A stretch of DNA of 64,000 bases from the NCBI RefSeq assembly GCF_024347675.1, contig NZ_AP024881.1:2905693-2969692 (forward strand), written 5' to 3'. Source of the stretch: Vibrio ishigakensis. Its GTDB lineage: Bacteria; Pseudomonadota; Gammaproteobacteria; Enterobacterales; Vibrionaceae. The notes beneath the pieces are model-generated. The model searched no databases, was not told the origin of the DNA, and saw only the letters and a list, made by a program, of their open reading frames with translations. Positions 24,132-33,636 of this stretch are shown piece by piece; positions within the stretch are counted from its first letter, which is position 1; each line of letters begins with the position of its first letter. The position numbers and the translations under genes were made by a program.

Positions 24132-24186
24132 TTCAATGCGTATAACAAATACTGTAGCTTCTATCACTGGATAAGATCCCTAGGCC

Positions 24187-25173
24187 ATGAGCACCTCTTT
24201 TAACTTTGACTCCCTCACCCCTGACTTCATGTGGTACGCCTTAGAAAGCGTCGGCATTAGAGCTGAATCAGGCTTTCTCGCTCTCAACAGCTACGAAAAC
24301 CGTGTATATCAATTTGTTGATGAAGAAAAACAGCGCTACGTGGTTAAGTTCTATCGTCCGCAGAGATGGAGTGAAGCTCAGATAGATGAAGAGCATGACT
24401 TCATGTTCGACTTGGAAGAACAAGAGATCCCAATTGCCATCCCTGAAATCTTGGGAGAACAATCGCTACACTTCTATAAAGGCTATCTTTTCGCGGTATA
24501 TAAGAGCGTGGGAGGCCGTCAATTTGAGGTTGATAACTATGATCAACTCGAGATGGTGGGACGCTTCCTTGGCCGCATCCATAAGGTGAGCCAAGACCAA
24601 GCGCCGTATCAACACAGGCCGAGCATTGGTTTGGACGAGTATCTGTATCAACCAAGAGAGCTGCTGCAAAACAGCACCTTTATTCCCCCACACCTCGAAA
24701 ATGTATTCTTCAACGACTTAGATCTACTGATAAAGAGTATCGAACAGAAGTGGGACAACAACTATCAGAATATTCGCCTGCACGGTGACTGCCACCCAGG
24801 TAATATCCTGTGGCGCGACGGACCAACCTTTGTAGACTTAGATGATTCGAGAAACGGCCCTGCAGTGCAGGACCTATGGATGATGCTAAACGGCGATCGC
24901 CAAGAGCAGCTGGTCCAGCTCGATATCTTGTTAGAGGGCTATCAAGAATTTTGCGATTTTAATAACGCTCAATTGAAACTGATCGAGCCTTTGCGCGGTC
25001 TACGCTTAGTGCACTACATGTCATGGCTTGCAAAAAGATGGCATGACCCTGCATTCCCAGTGGCATTTCCATGGTTCAATGATGCAAAATACTGGGAAGG
25101 CCAAGTTCTGGCATTTAAGGAGCAGCTCTCTGCCCTTGAAGAGCCACCACTATCATTAACACCTATGTGGTAA
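24187..25173 (+). CDS. srkA: Stress response kinase A (SrkA/YihE)
   Basis: A 328-aa Ser/Thr kinase of the aminoglycoside-phosphotransferase fold, linked in E. coli to Cpx signalling and protection from stress-induced death. The catalytic loop HGDCHPGN (199-206, D201 catalytic, N206) and the metal-binding FVDLDD near residue 217 are intact. The start MSTSFNFDSLTPDFMWYALE is family-typical. dsbA follows after 54 nt, the conserved rdoA-dsbA pairing. Confidence 0.95.
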   Translation: MSTSFNFDSLTPDFMWYALESVGIRAESGFLALNSYENRVYQFVDEEKQRYVVKFYRPQRWSEAQIDEEHDFMFDLEEQEIPIAIPEILGEQSLHFYKGYLFAVYKSVGGRQFEVDNYDQLEMVGRFLGRIHKVSQDQAPYQHRPSIGLDEYLYQPRELLQNSTFIPPHLENVFFNDLDLLIKSIEQKWDNNYQNIRLHGDCHPGNILWRDGPTFVDLDDSRNGPAVQDLWMMLNGDRQEQLVQLDILLEGYQEFCDFNNAQLKLIEPLRGLRLVHYMSWLAKRWHDPAFPVAFPWFNDAKYWEGQVLAFKEQLSALEEPPLSLTPMW

Positions 25174-25227
25174 TACTGGGCAGCCTTATTTGGAAGCCAA
25201 AATGAAAACCTTTGAAGGAGTATCTCA

Positions 25228-25830
25228 ATGAAAAAGCTGATTACCTTGATGGCAACTATGTTCATCGCGCTAACAGCTCACGCAGCACAATTTAAAGAAG
25301 GTGAGAACTATACGGTTCTTGATCTTCCTGCGACCTCTAGCCCAACAGTAAATGAATTCTTCTCGTTCTACTGCCCTCACTGTAACCAGTTTGAGCCAAT
25401 CATGGATACATTGAAGAAGTCGCTTCCAGAAAACGCTAAATTCCAGAAGACTCACGTATCTTTTATGGGTGGCAACATGGGCGTACCTATGAGCAAGGCA
25501 TACGCGACTATGGTAGTGCTTAAGGCTGAAGATCAGATGGTTCCTGTAATGTTCCGTCGTATCCACCAGCTAAACGCGGCACCTAAGAACGAAGACGAGC
25601 TGCGCCAGATCTTCCTAGACGAAGGTATCGATGCGAAGAAATTCGACGCGGCTTACAAAGGCTTTGCGGTTGACTCTATGCAGCGTCGCTTCGACAAGCA
25701 GTTCAAAGACGCTGGCCTACGTGGCGTGCCAAGCATTGTCGTGAACGGTAAATACCTAGTTCAAACTGGCTCTATCAAGTCTACTCAAGACCTAATTAAC
25801 CTAGTGAACTACCTGCTAACGCAGAAATAA
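25228..25830 (+). CDS. dsbA: Periplasmic thiol:disulfide interchange protein DsbA
   Basis: A 200-aa exported oxidase that introduces disulfides into periplasmic proteins. Signal peptide [19 protein letters not shown], cut at about residue 19-20. Active site C49-P-H-C52, the DsbA signature, with a cis-proline loop RGVPSIVV further on and an all-helical insert between. A strong AAGGAG Shine-Dalgarno precedes the ATG. It lies behind srkA. Confidence 0.98.
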   Translation: MKKLITLMATMFIALTAHAAQFKEGENYTVLDLPATSSPTVNEFFSFYCPHCNQFEPIMDTLKKSLPENAKFQKTHVSFMGGNMGVPMSKAYATMVVLKAEDQMVPVMFRRIHQLNAAPKNEDELRQIFLDEGIDAKKFDAAYKGFAVDSMQRRFDKQFKDAGLRGVPSIVVNGKYLVQTGSIKSTQDLINLVNYLLTQK

Positions 25831-25839
25831 GAAATAACG

Positions 25840-25866
25840 AGGGGAGCCAAACGCTCCCCTTTTTTA
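25840..25866. terminator. Terminator between dsbA and the acyltransferase
   Basis: AGGGGAGC-CAAAC-GCTCCCCT followed by TTTTT on the plus strand. It lies between convergent genes and serves mainly dsbA, since the other side lacks a good T run. Confidence 0.85.
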
Positions 25867-25869
25867 ATG

Positions 25870-26766
25870 CTAGTAAATCTTATCCAGCTCTTTATCTTTG
25901 TCTGACCACAAGTCACCGAGCCACTGCTGGAATTGGCGCTTGTAGCGCTTGTCATTGAAATAATCGCCTCGCACCTGCTCATCCACAGGTAGAACCTTAA
26001 TCTGCACCACAATGCGCTTCATACGGCCCATCAGCATGTCCTTGAATGGGTTCTCTACGTTATCCGGATACGCCAGTGTCACATCTATGATATTGCTGAA
26101 CTGCTCCCCCATAGCCGCTAGGGTATAAGCGATACCGCCGGACTTTGGTTGTAACAGATGCTTATAGGAGCCTGATTTAGATTTATTGGCACGATAGCGA
26201 GTCCCTTCCACATAGTTGACTACCGTAGTTGGCATATGGCGGAATTTCTCACATGAGCGGCGAGTGGTTTCTAGGTCTTTGCCACGTTTCTCTGGATGAC
26301 GGATCAGATACTCACGAGAGTAACGACGCATAAAGGGCATATCTAGCCCCCAGCAAGCCATGCCCAAAAAAGGTACGTAAAGCAGTTGCTGCTTGAGAAA
26401 GAACTTAGGCATAGGGATACGGTCTTTAAACACGCAACACAGCACCACGATATCCGTCCAACTGCGGTGGTTACTCAACATTAAATACCAGCCATCCATT
26501 TTAAGGCCTTCACCACCCTCAATCTGCCACTCAACATCACGGTTAAACAGAGCAAGGATCAAAGCATTGATAGTGGCCCAAATCCACATCACTTTATTGG
26601 CAAGGGTAGAGGATAATCTTCTCACGGCGTCAACCGGTACCAACATACGCACCAAAGCAAGTATGCAGATCGCAAGAGAAGCAACAGCAGTGTTCAAGAT
26701 AACCAAGGAGGCAGTAATAATTAAAAAAATGTAACCAAACATAAATTCAAACGGAAAAACGGACAC
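25870..26766 (-). CDS. yihG: 1-acylglycerol-3-phosphate O-acyltransferase-like YihG
   Basis: 298 aa membrane-associated PlsC-family acyltransferase, very similar to E. coli YihG, which adds a second acyl chain to lysophosphatidic acid. An N-terminal helical membrane segment (~10-45) precedes the catalytic NHRSWTD (HX4D, H100/D105) and the EGTR motif (VNYVEGTRYR). KRGKDLETTRRSCEKFR is a YihG hallmark. The longest reading starts at GTG 26766 with a poorly spaced AGG. Met9 (26742) is an alternative start. Confidence 0.9.
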   Translation of the reverse strand: MSVFPFEFMFGYIFLIITASLVILNTAVASLAICILALVRMLVPVDAVRRLSSTLANKVMWIWATINALILALFNRDVEWQIEGGEGLKMDGWYLMLSNHRSWTDIVVLCCVFKDRIPMPKFFLKQQLLYVPFLGMACWGLDMPFMRRYSREYLIRHPEKRGKDLETTRRSCEKFRHMPTTVVNYVEGTRYRANKSKSGSYKHLLQPKSGGIAYTLAAMGEQFSNIIDVTLAYPDNVENPFKDMLMGRMKRIVVQIKVLPVDEQVRGDYFNDKRYKRQFQQWLGDLWSDKDKELDKIY

Positions 26767-26938
26767 CTAAATTTTTTGACGGCTAATTATACAAGTAAGT
26801 CTAACAAGTTGAATACACTCTTAAATGGTCTGAGGTGTATTTGATATCAGTATACTCAATCTGTGCTCCAGATTTACTTTGTACATGCGATGTCGTTTAC
26901 ATTTTTCTAACTTCGATAATGCTGCTCCCCAATTCTGC

Positions 26939-28462
26939 TTAACAAGAAATCTGCTGATTCAATTCAATCAGTAGTTTATCCATCGAGCGGTACCCCAGCG
27001 CCTCAGCCAGATGATGTCTTTGAATAGCTTCACAACCCTCTAGGTCAGCTATGGTGCGAGAAACACGCAAAATTCTATGATAGGCGCGGATAGATAAGCC
27101 AAGGCTCAAGATCGCGTTCTCAAGAAAGCCCTCATCAGCACTTTCTAGCGAGCACACCTCTTGTATCTCGCGGCTCTGCAATTGAGCGTTTGGCTTGTTT
27201 GAACGAATAAGCATTAAGTCACGAGCCTTTAAAACTCGGCTCTTTACCTCCTGAGTAGACTCCCCACGACTACCATTGTGCAATGCCCCTCTGGGTAGCA
27301 ACGGAATCTCGAGAGACATATCAAATCTATCCAAGAAAGGGCCTGATACCTTGTTAAGGTATCTCAGTATCGCCTGTGGGTTTATCCTAACCTGCCCCTC
27401 TCTGTAATGACCACTAGGGCTTGGGTTTAGAGCGGCTACTAACTGAAAGTTGGCTGGAAAAGTGCTTTTTCCTGCTGCTCTAGATATGACTATCTCGCCA
27501 GCCTCCAATGGCTCTCGCAAGGCGTCTAATACTCTGCGTTCAAATTCGGGCACCTCGTCTAGAAATAGAACTCCGTTGTGAGCCAAAGAGATCTCTCCTG
27601 GCTTTGGGGTGGAACCACCACCGACCAAAGCCACCATGGAGCTTGAGTGATGTGGTGATCTAAATGGTCTCTGTCGCCAACTGCAGCCAATAGAAACCTT
27701 GCCAACTAACGAAGATAAGGCGGCAACCTGCAGGGCTTCTTCTGTCTGCATTTCTGGCAGGAGATCCACTAGGCGAGTAGCTAGCATTGTCTTGCCTGTA
27801 CCTGGAGGACCTAAGAACAAAATATTGTGACCGCCGGCTGCGGCTATCTCTAAAGCCCTCTTTCCCTGATGCTGGCCTATGATGTCCTGAAGGTCTCTTT
27901 CTAGCGATAAAGGACTGGCCTCCTCTTTATCATTCTTTAGCTCTAGGGTTAGTTGCCCTGCTAGGAAGGCCGCTACTTGAATCAAGGAGTTAGCCGACAG
28001 GTTGCGCTCTTTATCTACCAGAGCAACCTCATTGGCATTGCCCTCTGGGGAAATAAGGACTCGTTGATGCTTATTACTCGCCATAGCGGCCGCTATCACA
28101 CCATTAACTGCTCTAAGCTCTCCAGATAGGGCTAACTCTCCCAACAATTCAGTGTCGTTAATTCTATCTGTAGGGAGTTGTTCACTGGCAATGAGTATCC
28201 CTATGGCGATTGGAAGGTCGAATCGGCCACCATCTTTAGGCAGGTCTGCTGGGGCTAGATTGACAGTTATCTTGCGGCTCGGAAACAGAAACTTAGAATT
28301 CAGTATTGCGCTTCGTACCCTGTCTTTTGATTCCTTCACACTGGTCTCAGCCAGCCCAACCAGATGAAAGCCCGGCATGCCTGGACCTATGTGAACCTCA
28401 ACTGTCACCTGAGGTGCGTCGATTCCTACACTCGCTCTACTATGGATGATGGCTAACCCCAT
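26939..28462 (-). CDS. comM: ComM/YifB-type Mg-chelatase-like AAA+ helicase
   Basis: A 507-aa hexameric helicase that promotes branch migration during natural transformation. An N-terminal ChlI/Lon-protease-like domain (~1-170) is followed by the AAA+ core with Walker A GPPGTGKT (218-225), Walker B VLFLDEVPEF and a C-terminal Mg-chelatase domain. Met at 28462 (MGLAIIHSRASVG) is chosen over an ORF extension to 28519: it has a GGAG Shine-Dalgarno and matches the family. With dprA this makes two transformation genes in the window. Confidence 0.94.
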   Translation of the reverse strand: MGLAIIHSRASVGIDAPQVTVEVHIGPGMPGFHLVGLAETSVKESKDRVRSAILNSKFLFPSRKITVNLAPADLPKDGGRFDLPIAIGILIASEQLPTDRINDTELLGELALSGELRAVNGVIAAAMASNKHQRVLISPEGNANEVALVDKERNLSANSLIQVAAFLAGQLTLELKNDKEEASPLSLERDLQDIIGQHQGKRALEIAAAGGHNILFLGPPGTGKTMLATRLVDLLPEMQTEEALQVAALSSLVGKVSIGCSWRQRPFRSPHHSSSMVALVGGGSTPKPGEISLAHNGVLFLDEVPEFERRVLDALREPLEAGEIVISRAAGKSTFPANFQLVAALNPSPSGHYREGQVRINPQAILRYLNKVSGPFLDRFDMSLEIPLLPRGALHNGSRGESTQEVKSRVLKARDLMLIRSNKPNAQLQSREIQEVCSLESADEGFLENAILSLGLSIRAYHRILRVSRTIADLEGCEAIQRHHLAEALGYRSMDKLLIELNQQISC

Positions 28463-28637
28463 ACAGGCTCCAAATTGATCCGAATAGTAATGGTTTAGCT
28501 CGTACCTATTTGGGGGCAAAATGAAAAAAGAATGAGTTTTTGCTTGTCACATCGAGAACTTCTGTGTTACCACTAACGGTATAAACACTGTGCAAAATTA
28601 TTGCGGAATTTTTCTAGTTTTATTCACTGAAGTAAAT

Positions 28638-28721
28638 ATGTTGAAATCTCTTAACCTACTGCTGAACCTGATTGTCGTGGTGATTATTCATTCCGCGCGA
28701 GGGCGAGCAGGCGCAAAATAA
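28638..28721 (+). CDS. ilvL: ilv operon leader peptide
   Basis: A 27-codon ORF (ATG 28638, TAA 28719-28721) rich in branched-chain amino acids. Residues 2-17 include Leu x6, Val x3 and Ile x3, with the run LIVVVII (11-17). GAAG lies upstream as Shine-Dalgarno. It is followed at once by competing RNA stems and a terminator, so ribosome stalling at Leu/Val/Ile codons can control readthrough. Its sequence is unlike E. coli IlvL, but its position and composition are equivalent. Confidence 0.9.
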   Translation: MLKSLNLLLNLIVVVIIHSARGRAGAK

Positions 28722-28773
28722 CACAGCAAGAATTCTAAGCCCTCGCACTGAAAAGTTCGGGGGCTTTTTTTAG
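28694..28773 (+). promoter_or_regulatory. ilvGMEDA transcription attenuator
   Basis: The terminator stem AGCCCTCG (28738-28745) with CGGGGGCT (28758-28765) is followed by a T run. Its 5' arm is also perfectly complementary over 8 nt to GCGAGGGC (28697-28704) in the last third of ilvL: GCCCTCGC at 28739-28746. The two pairings exclude each other, giving the antiterminator expected when ribosomes stall early in ilvL. Confidence 0.88.
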
Positions 28774-28881
28774 TTTTAAGGTCTGAGTAAGGCCAGTTGC
28801 AGGAAATATGGAGCACAAGATGTGCGTTAAAGCTGAATTCACAACACAACAAAAAAACGCGACACAACAAGGGGGTTACCA

Positions 28882-30528
28882 ATGAATGGTGCTCAGTTAG
28901 TCGTAGAGGCACTTCGCCAACAAGGTATCAAATCCGTTTTTGGATACCCTGGTGGTGCAATCATGCCAATCTACGATGCACTTTATGATGGTGGCGTAGA
29001 GCATATTCTTTGCCGTCACGAACAAGGTGCAGCCATCGCAGCCATAGGTATGGCTCGTGCAACCCAAGAGGTTGCAGTATGCATGGCAACATCCGGCCCA
29101 GGTGCGACAAACCTTGTCACCGGCCTTGCCGATGCCTTCTTGGACTCAGTTCCAGTAGTAGCCATCACAGGTCAGGTAGCCAGCCCTCTTATCGGCACCG
29201 ATGCTTTCCAAGAAATGGATGTGATCGGTATGTCCCTATCTTGTACCAAGCATAGCTACTTGGTTACTGATATTGATGAACTTGCGCCAACCCTAGCCGA
29301 GGCATTCGAGGTAGCTCAATCTGGACGTCCAGGCCCAGTTATCGTAGATATCGCTAAAGATGTTCAGCTAGCAGAAGCGCCTACTGCAGTTCTTCCTGAG
29401 TTTGAGGCACCTATGATGCCTGTACCTCAACCTGAGGAATATCGCCTAGCACAGGCTCTACTGCGTGAAAGTCGTCGTCCAGTTCTCTATGTAGGTGGCG
29501 GTGTTCAGTTGGCTAAAGCGACAGACACAGTTCGCCAGTTCTTAAGCGACAACCCAATGCCATCGGTAAGTACCCTAAAAGGCCTGGGTACCATCGAGCG
29601 TCATAACCCATGCTACCTGGGTATGCTTGGCATGCACGGCACTAAGGCAGCTAACCTAATCGTACAAGAGTCTGACCTTCTTATCGTTGTAGGTGCGCGC
29701 TTCGATGACCGCGTGACTGGCAAGCTAGATAGCTTCGCGCCAAACGCCAAGGTTATCCACCTAGATATCGACAAGGCAGAGTTCAATAAACTAAGACATG
29801 CACACGCGACCCTTCGTGGTGACATCAATGAGATCCTGCCTCAGATTCATCTAGAGAACGATATCACCCCTTGGGTTCACCACTGTGAAAGCCTACGTAA
29901 CGGCTTTAAATGGCGCTATGACCACCCAGGTGAGCCTATCTATGCTCCGCTTCTGCTTAAGCAGCTTTCAGATATGATGCCGGATACCTCTATGGTCTCA
30001 ACCGACGTAGGGCAGCATCAGATGTGGGCAGCACAGCACATTCAGCCACGTGAGCCTCAGAACTTCATCACCTCATCTGGCCTAGGCACCATGGGTTTTG
30101 GTCTGCCAGCAGCTATGGGCGCTTCTGTAGCGCGTCCTGATGACCAATCTATCCTCATCACAGGTGATGGCTCATTTATGATGAACGTGCAAGAACTAGG
30201 TACGCTGAAGCGTCGTCAGATCCCTGTGAAGATAGTGCTTCTTAACAACCAGCGCCTCGGCATGGTTCGTCAGTGGCAGTCACTGTTCTTCGACGGTCGC
30301 CATAGTGAGACCATCCTAGATGACAACCCAGATTTCGTCATGCTAGCTAAGTCGTTTGATATCCCAGGTAAAACCATCACCACTAAGGCTGAGGTAGAAC
30401 CTGCACTTAAAGAGATGCTTGAATGTGAGACCTCTTATCTTCTGCACGTCCTTATCGACGAAGAAGAAAACGTATGGCCTCTGGTTCCACCAGGCGCGTC
30501 CAACGAAGACATGTTAGAGAACACCTAA
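28882..30528 (+). CDS. ilvG: Acetolactate synthase II large subunit
   Basis: 548 aa ThDP- and FAD-dependent enzyme condensing pyruvate with pyruvate or 2-oxobutyrate, the first common step to Val/Leu and Ile. The glutamate activating ThDP is in CRHEQGAA, and the ThDP-binding motif begins GDGSFMMN and ends NNQRLGMV. The gene is intact, unlike the frameshifted ilvG of E. coli K-12. The ATG is preceded by AAGGGGG. ilvM follows after 11 nt. Confidence 0.97.
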   Translation: MNGAQLVVEALRQQGIKSVFGYPGGAIMPIYDALYDGGVEHILCRHEQGAAIAAIGMARATQEVAVCMATSGPGATNLVTGLADAFLDSVPVVAITGQVASPLIGTDAFQEMDVIGMSLSCTKHSYLVTDIDELAPTLAEAFEVAQSGRPGPVIVDIAKDVQLAEAPTAVLPEFEAPMMPVPQPEEYRLAQALLRESRRPVLYVGGGVQLAKATDTVRQFLSDNPMPSVSTLKGLGTIERHNPCYLGMLGMHGTKAANLIVQESDLLIVVGARFDDRVTGKLDSFAPNAKVIHLDIDKAEFNKLRHAHATLRGDINEILPQIHLENDITPWVHHCESLRNGFKWRYDHPGEPIYAPLLLKQLSDMMPDTSMVSTDVGQHQMWAAQHIQPREPQNFITSSGLGTMGFGLPAAMGASVARPDDQSILITGDGSFMMNVQELGTLKRRQIPVKIVLLNNQRLGMVRQWQSLFFDGRHSETILDDNPDFVMLAKSFDIPGKTITTKAEVEPALKEMLECETSYLLHVLIDEEENVWPLVPPGASNEDMLENT

Positions 30529-30539
30529 TAGAGGCACTC

Positions 30540-30824
30540 ATGGAAAGATATTTACTTGATATTAAAGCAGACGATAAACCTGTATTGTTGGAGCGAGTGC
30601 TAAGAGTGGTTCGCCACCGTGGTTTTATCGTTCGACAGGTAGCAGGCACTCAAAACCACCACAGCAAGATTGCAAGTGTGGAGATCATTGTTGATAGCGA
30701 CCGTCCAATCACGTTTTTGACTAATCAGATTGAAAAACTGTGGGATGTAATTAGCGTAGACGTTATTAAGATTAACAACGATGAACTCCCAAACAACAAT
30801 TTACAACACAAAGTAAGCGCGTAA
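30540..30824 (+). CDS. ilvM: Acetolactate synthase II small subunit
   Basis: 94 aa ACT-domain regulatory subunit of acetolactate synthase, starting MERYLLDIKADDKPVLLERV with the typical VVRHRGFIV strand. The ATG at 30540 with GAGG upstream is chosen over an in-frame ATG at 30474 that overlaps ilvG. Slightly longer than E. coli IlvM (87 aa). Confidence 0.93.
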   Translation: MERYLLDIKADDKPVLLERVLRVVRHRGFIVRQVAGTQNHHSKIASVEIIVDSDRPITFLTNQIEKLWDVISVDVIKINNDELPNNNLQHKVSA

Positions 30825-30836
30825 GGAAGGCAGTAA

Positions 30837-31781
30837 ATGGCGAAGAAAACAGCAGATTATATTTGGTTTAACGGCGAGATGGTTCCGTGGGCAGAAGCCA
30901 ACGTTCACGTACTAACTCATGCAATGCACTACGGTACTTCAGTATTTGAGGGCGTGCGTTGCTACAACACGCCGAAAGGACCAATTGTATTCCGCCACCT
31001 TGAGCACGCTAAACGTCTAAAAGACTCAGCGAAGATCTACCGCTTCCCTATCCCATACTCTGTTGAAGAGATCATGGAAGCAACGCGCGAAACACTGCGT
31101 CAAAACAAGCTAGACAGCGCTTACATCCGTCCGCTTGGTTTTGTAGGCAATGTTGGCCTTGGTGTATGTCCTCCGGTAGACACAGAGATGGACCTAATCA
31201 TCGCAGCCTTCCCTTGGGGTTCTTACCTAGGTGAAGACGCACTAGAGCAGGGCGTTGATGCCATGATCTCAAGCTGGAATCGCGCGGCACCAAACACTAT
31301 TCCTACAGCCGCTAAAGCGGGTGGTAACTACCTATCTTCTCTACTAGTTGGTGGTGAAGCTCGTCGTCACGGCTATGACGAAGGTATCGCGCTGAGCGTT
31401 GATGGCTACCTATCAGAGGGGGCGGGTGAGAACATCTTTGTAATCAAAGATGGCGTAATCACTACTCCACCAGCAACCAGCGCTATCCTGCCTGGTATTA
31501 CACGTGACTCTATCATGATCCTAGCGCGTGATAAGGGCTATGAGGTTCGTGAAGCAAACATCGCTCGTGAAGCACTATACCTAGCAGACGAAATCTTTAT
31601 GACAGGTACGGCAGCAGAGATCGTTCCTGTACGTACGGTTGACCAAATCGTTGTAGGCGCAGGCAAGCGTGGCCCTATCACCGAAGACCTACAATCAACC
31701 TACTTTGGCCTATTCAACGGCACCACAGAAGACAAATGGGGCTGGCTAGACTACGTATACCCAGCTGACGCAGAGAAATAA
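30837..31781 (+). CDS. ilvE: Branched-chain amino-acid aminotransferase
   Basis: 314 aa class IV PLP transaminase making Ile, Val and Leu from their keto acids. The PLP lysine lies in TAAKAGGNYLSSLL (~residue 160), and the cofactor-binding SEGAGENIF and PGITRDS motifs follow. An AGGAAGG Shine-Dalgarno precedes the ATG, 12 nt after ilvM. Confidence 0.97.
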   Translation: MAKKTADYIWFNGEMVPWAEANVHVLTHAMHYGTSVFEGVRCYNTPKGPIVFRHLEHAKRLKDSAKIYRFPIPYSVEEIMEATRETLRQNKLDSAYIRPLGFVGNVGLGVCPPVDTEMDLIIAAFPWGSYLGEDALEQGVDAMISSWNRAAPNTIPTAAKAGGNYLSSLLVGGEARRHGYDEGIALSVDGYLSEGAGENIFVIKDGVITTPPATSAILPGITRDSIMILARDKGYEVREANIAREALYLADEIFMTGTAAEIVPVRTVDQIVVGAGKRGPITEDLQSTYFGLFNGTTEDKWGWLDYVYPADAEK

Positions 31782-31790
31782 GGAACTATT

Positions 31791-33632
31791 ATGCCAATCT
31801 ATCGCAGTGCAACCACAACACATGGTCGTAACATGGCTGGTGCGCGTGCCCTATGGCGTGCAACCGGCGTAAAAGATGAAGATTTCGGTAAGCCTATTAT
31901 CGCTGTCGTTAACTCATTCACTCAATTCGTACCAGGCCACGTTCACCTAAAAGACATGGGTCAACTGGTTGCTCGTGAAATTGAAGAAGCGGGCGGGATC
32001 GCAAAAGAATTCAACACTATCGCTATCGATGACGGTATCGCTATGGGTCACGGCGGTATGCTGTACTCACTACCATCTCGTGAGCTTATCGCAGACTCTG
32101 TAGAGTACATGGTAAACGCGCACTGTGCCGATGCTATGGTATGTATCTCTAACTGCGACAAGATCACCCCGGGAATGCTGATGGCCTCTATGCGCCTAAA
32201 CATCCCAGTGATCTTTGTATCTGGTGGTCCCATGGAAGCGGGTAAAACCAAGCTTTCTGATCAACTGATCAAGCTAGACCTTGTAGATGCCATGATGCAG
32301 AGTGCGGATCCAACGGTATCTGACGAAGACAGTGAAAAGATCGAACGTAGCGCGTGTCCTACCTGTGGTTCTTGCTCAGGTATGTTTACTGCTAACTCAA
32401 TGAACTGCCTAACCGAAGCATTAGGTCTTTCTCAGCCAGGTAACGGCTCTATGCTGGCTACCCACGCTGACCGTGAAGCACTATTCCTAAGCGCAGGCCA
32501 ACGCATCGTAGACCTGACTAAGCGTTACTATGAGCAAGACGATGCGTCTGTTCTTCCTCGTAACATCGCAACCAAGCAAGCGTTCGAGAACGCGATGGCG
32601 CTAGACATCGCTATGGGTGGTTCAACCAACACGGTTCTGCACCTGCTAGCGGCCGCTCAAGAGGGTGAAGTAGACTTCGACATGGTTGATATCGATGCTA
32701 TGTCTCGCCGAGTACCTAACCTATGTAAGGTTGCACCATCGACTCCGCTGTATCACATGGAAGATGTGCACCGCGCGGGTGGTGTAATGGGCATCCTAGG
32801 TGAACTGAATCGCGCAGGCCTTATCAACAGCCAAGTAAACACGGTTCTGGGTACCACCCTAGAAGAACAATTGGCTCACTACGACATCATGCAGACCGAA
32901 TCTGAAGAGGTTAAATCTTTCTTCCGTGCTGGCCCTGCAGGTATCCGCACTACTAAGGCTTTCTCTCAAGACTGTCGCTGGGACACTTTAGATGACGACC
33001 GTGAAGCAGGCTGTATCCGTGACAAAGCCAACGCTTATAGCCAAGATGGTGGTCTGGCCGTTCTTAAAGGTAACATCGCTCTTGATGGCTGTATCGTTAA
33101 GACCGCTGGCGTAGACGAGAGCATCCTAACCTTCACAGGTACTGCTATCGTATTTGAAAGCCAAGAAGACGCTGTAGACGGCATCCTAGGCGGTCAGGTT
33201 AAAGCTGGTCATGTTGTAGTAATCCGCTACGAAGGTCCAAAAGGTGGTCCAGGTATGCAAGAGATGCTTTACCCAACCACTTACCTGAAATCTATGGGTC
33301 TAGGTAAAGAGTGTGCGCTTCTAACCGACGGTCGCTTCTCTGGTGGTACTGCAGGTCTTTCTATCGGTCACGCTTCTCCTGAAGCTGCGGCTGGCGGCAT
33401 CATTGGTCTGGTTAAGACTGGCGATGAGATTGCTATCGACATTCCAAACCGTACTATTGAGCTGAACGTGTCAGAGCAAGAGCTAGGCGAGCGTCGTGCT
33501 GAGCAAGACCAGAAAGGTTGGAAACCAGAATCACGTCAACGTGAGGTTTCATTTGCTCTGAAGGCATACGCAAGTATGGCTACCAGTGCTGACAAAGGTG
33601 CAGTGAGAGACAAATCTAAATTCGAGGGGTAA
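31791..33632 (+). CDS. ilvD: Dihydroxy-acid dehydratase
   Basis: 613 aa Fe-S dehydratase of Ile/Val synthesis. Cluster cysteines are visible in [10 protein letters not shown] and [10 protein letters not shown], and the conserved [15 protein letters not shown] stretch near the C-terminus carries catalytic-site residues. Length is normal for the [4Fe-4S] ILVD class. Nine nt separate it from ilvE and four from ilvA. Confidence 0.98.
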   Translation: MPIYRSATTTHGRNMAGARALWRATGVKDEDFGKPIIAVVNSFTQFVPGHVHLKDMGQLVAREIEEAGGIAKEFNTIAIDDGIAMGHGGMLYSLPSRELIADSVEYMVNAHCADAMVCISNCDKITPGMLMASMRLNIPVIFVSGGPMEAGKTKLSDQLIKLDLVDAMMQSADPTVSDEDSEKIERSACPTCGSCSGMFTANSMNCLTEALGLSQPGNGSMLATHADREALFLSAGQRIVDLTKRYYEQDDASVLPRNIATKQAFENAMALDIAMGGSTNTVLHLLAAAQEGEVDFDMVDIDAMSRRVPNLCKVAPSTPLYHMEDVHRAGGVMGILGELNRAGLINSQVNTVLGTTLEEQLAHYDIMQTESEEVKSFFRAGPAGIRTTKAFSQDCRWDTLDDDREAGCIRDKANAYSQDGGLAVLKGNIALDGCIVKTAGVDESILTFTGTAIVFESQEDAVDGILGGQVKAGHVVVIRYEGPKGGPGMQEMLYPTTYLKSMGLGKECALLTDGRFSGGTAGLSIGHASPEAAAGGIIGLVKTGDEIAIDIPNRTIELNVSEQELGERRAEQDQKGWKPESRQREVSFALKAYASMATSADKGAVRDKSKFEG

Positions 33633-33636
33633 GACT

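Noticed and set aside
28882..30528. Frameshifted ilvG as in E. coli K-12
   Set aside because: The reading frame is complete at 548 codons with all cofactor motifs.
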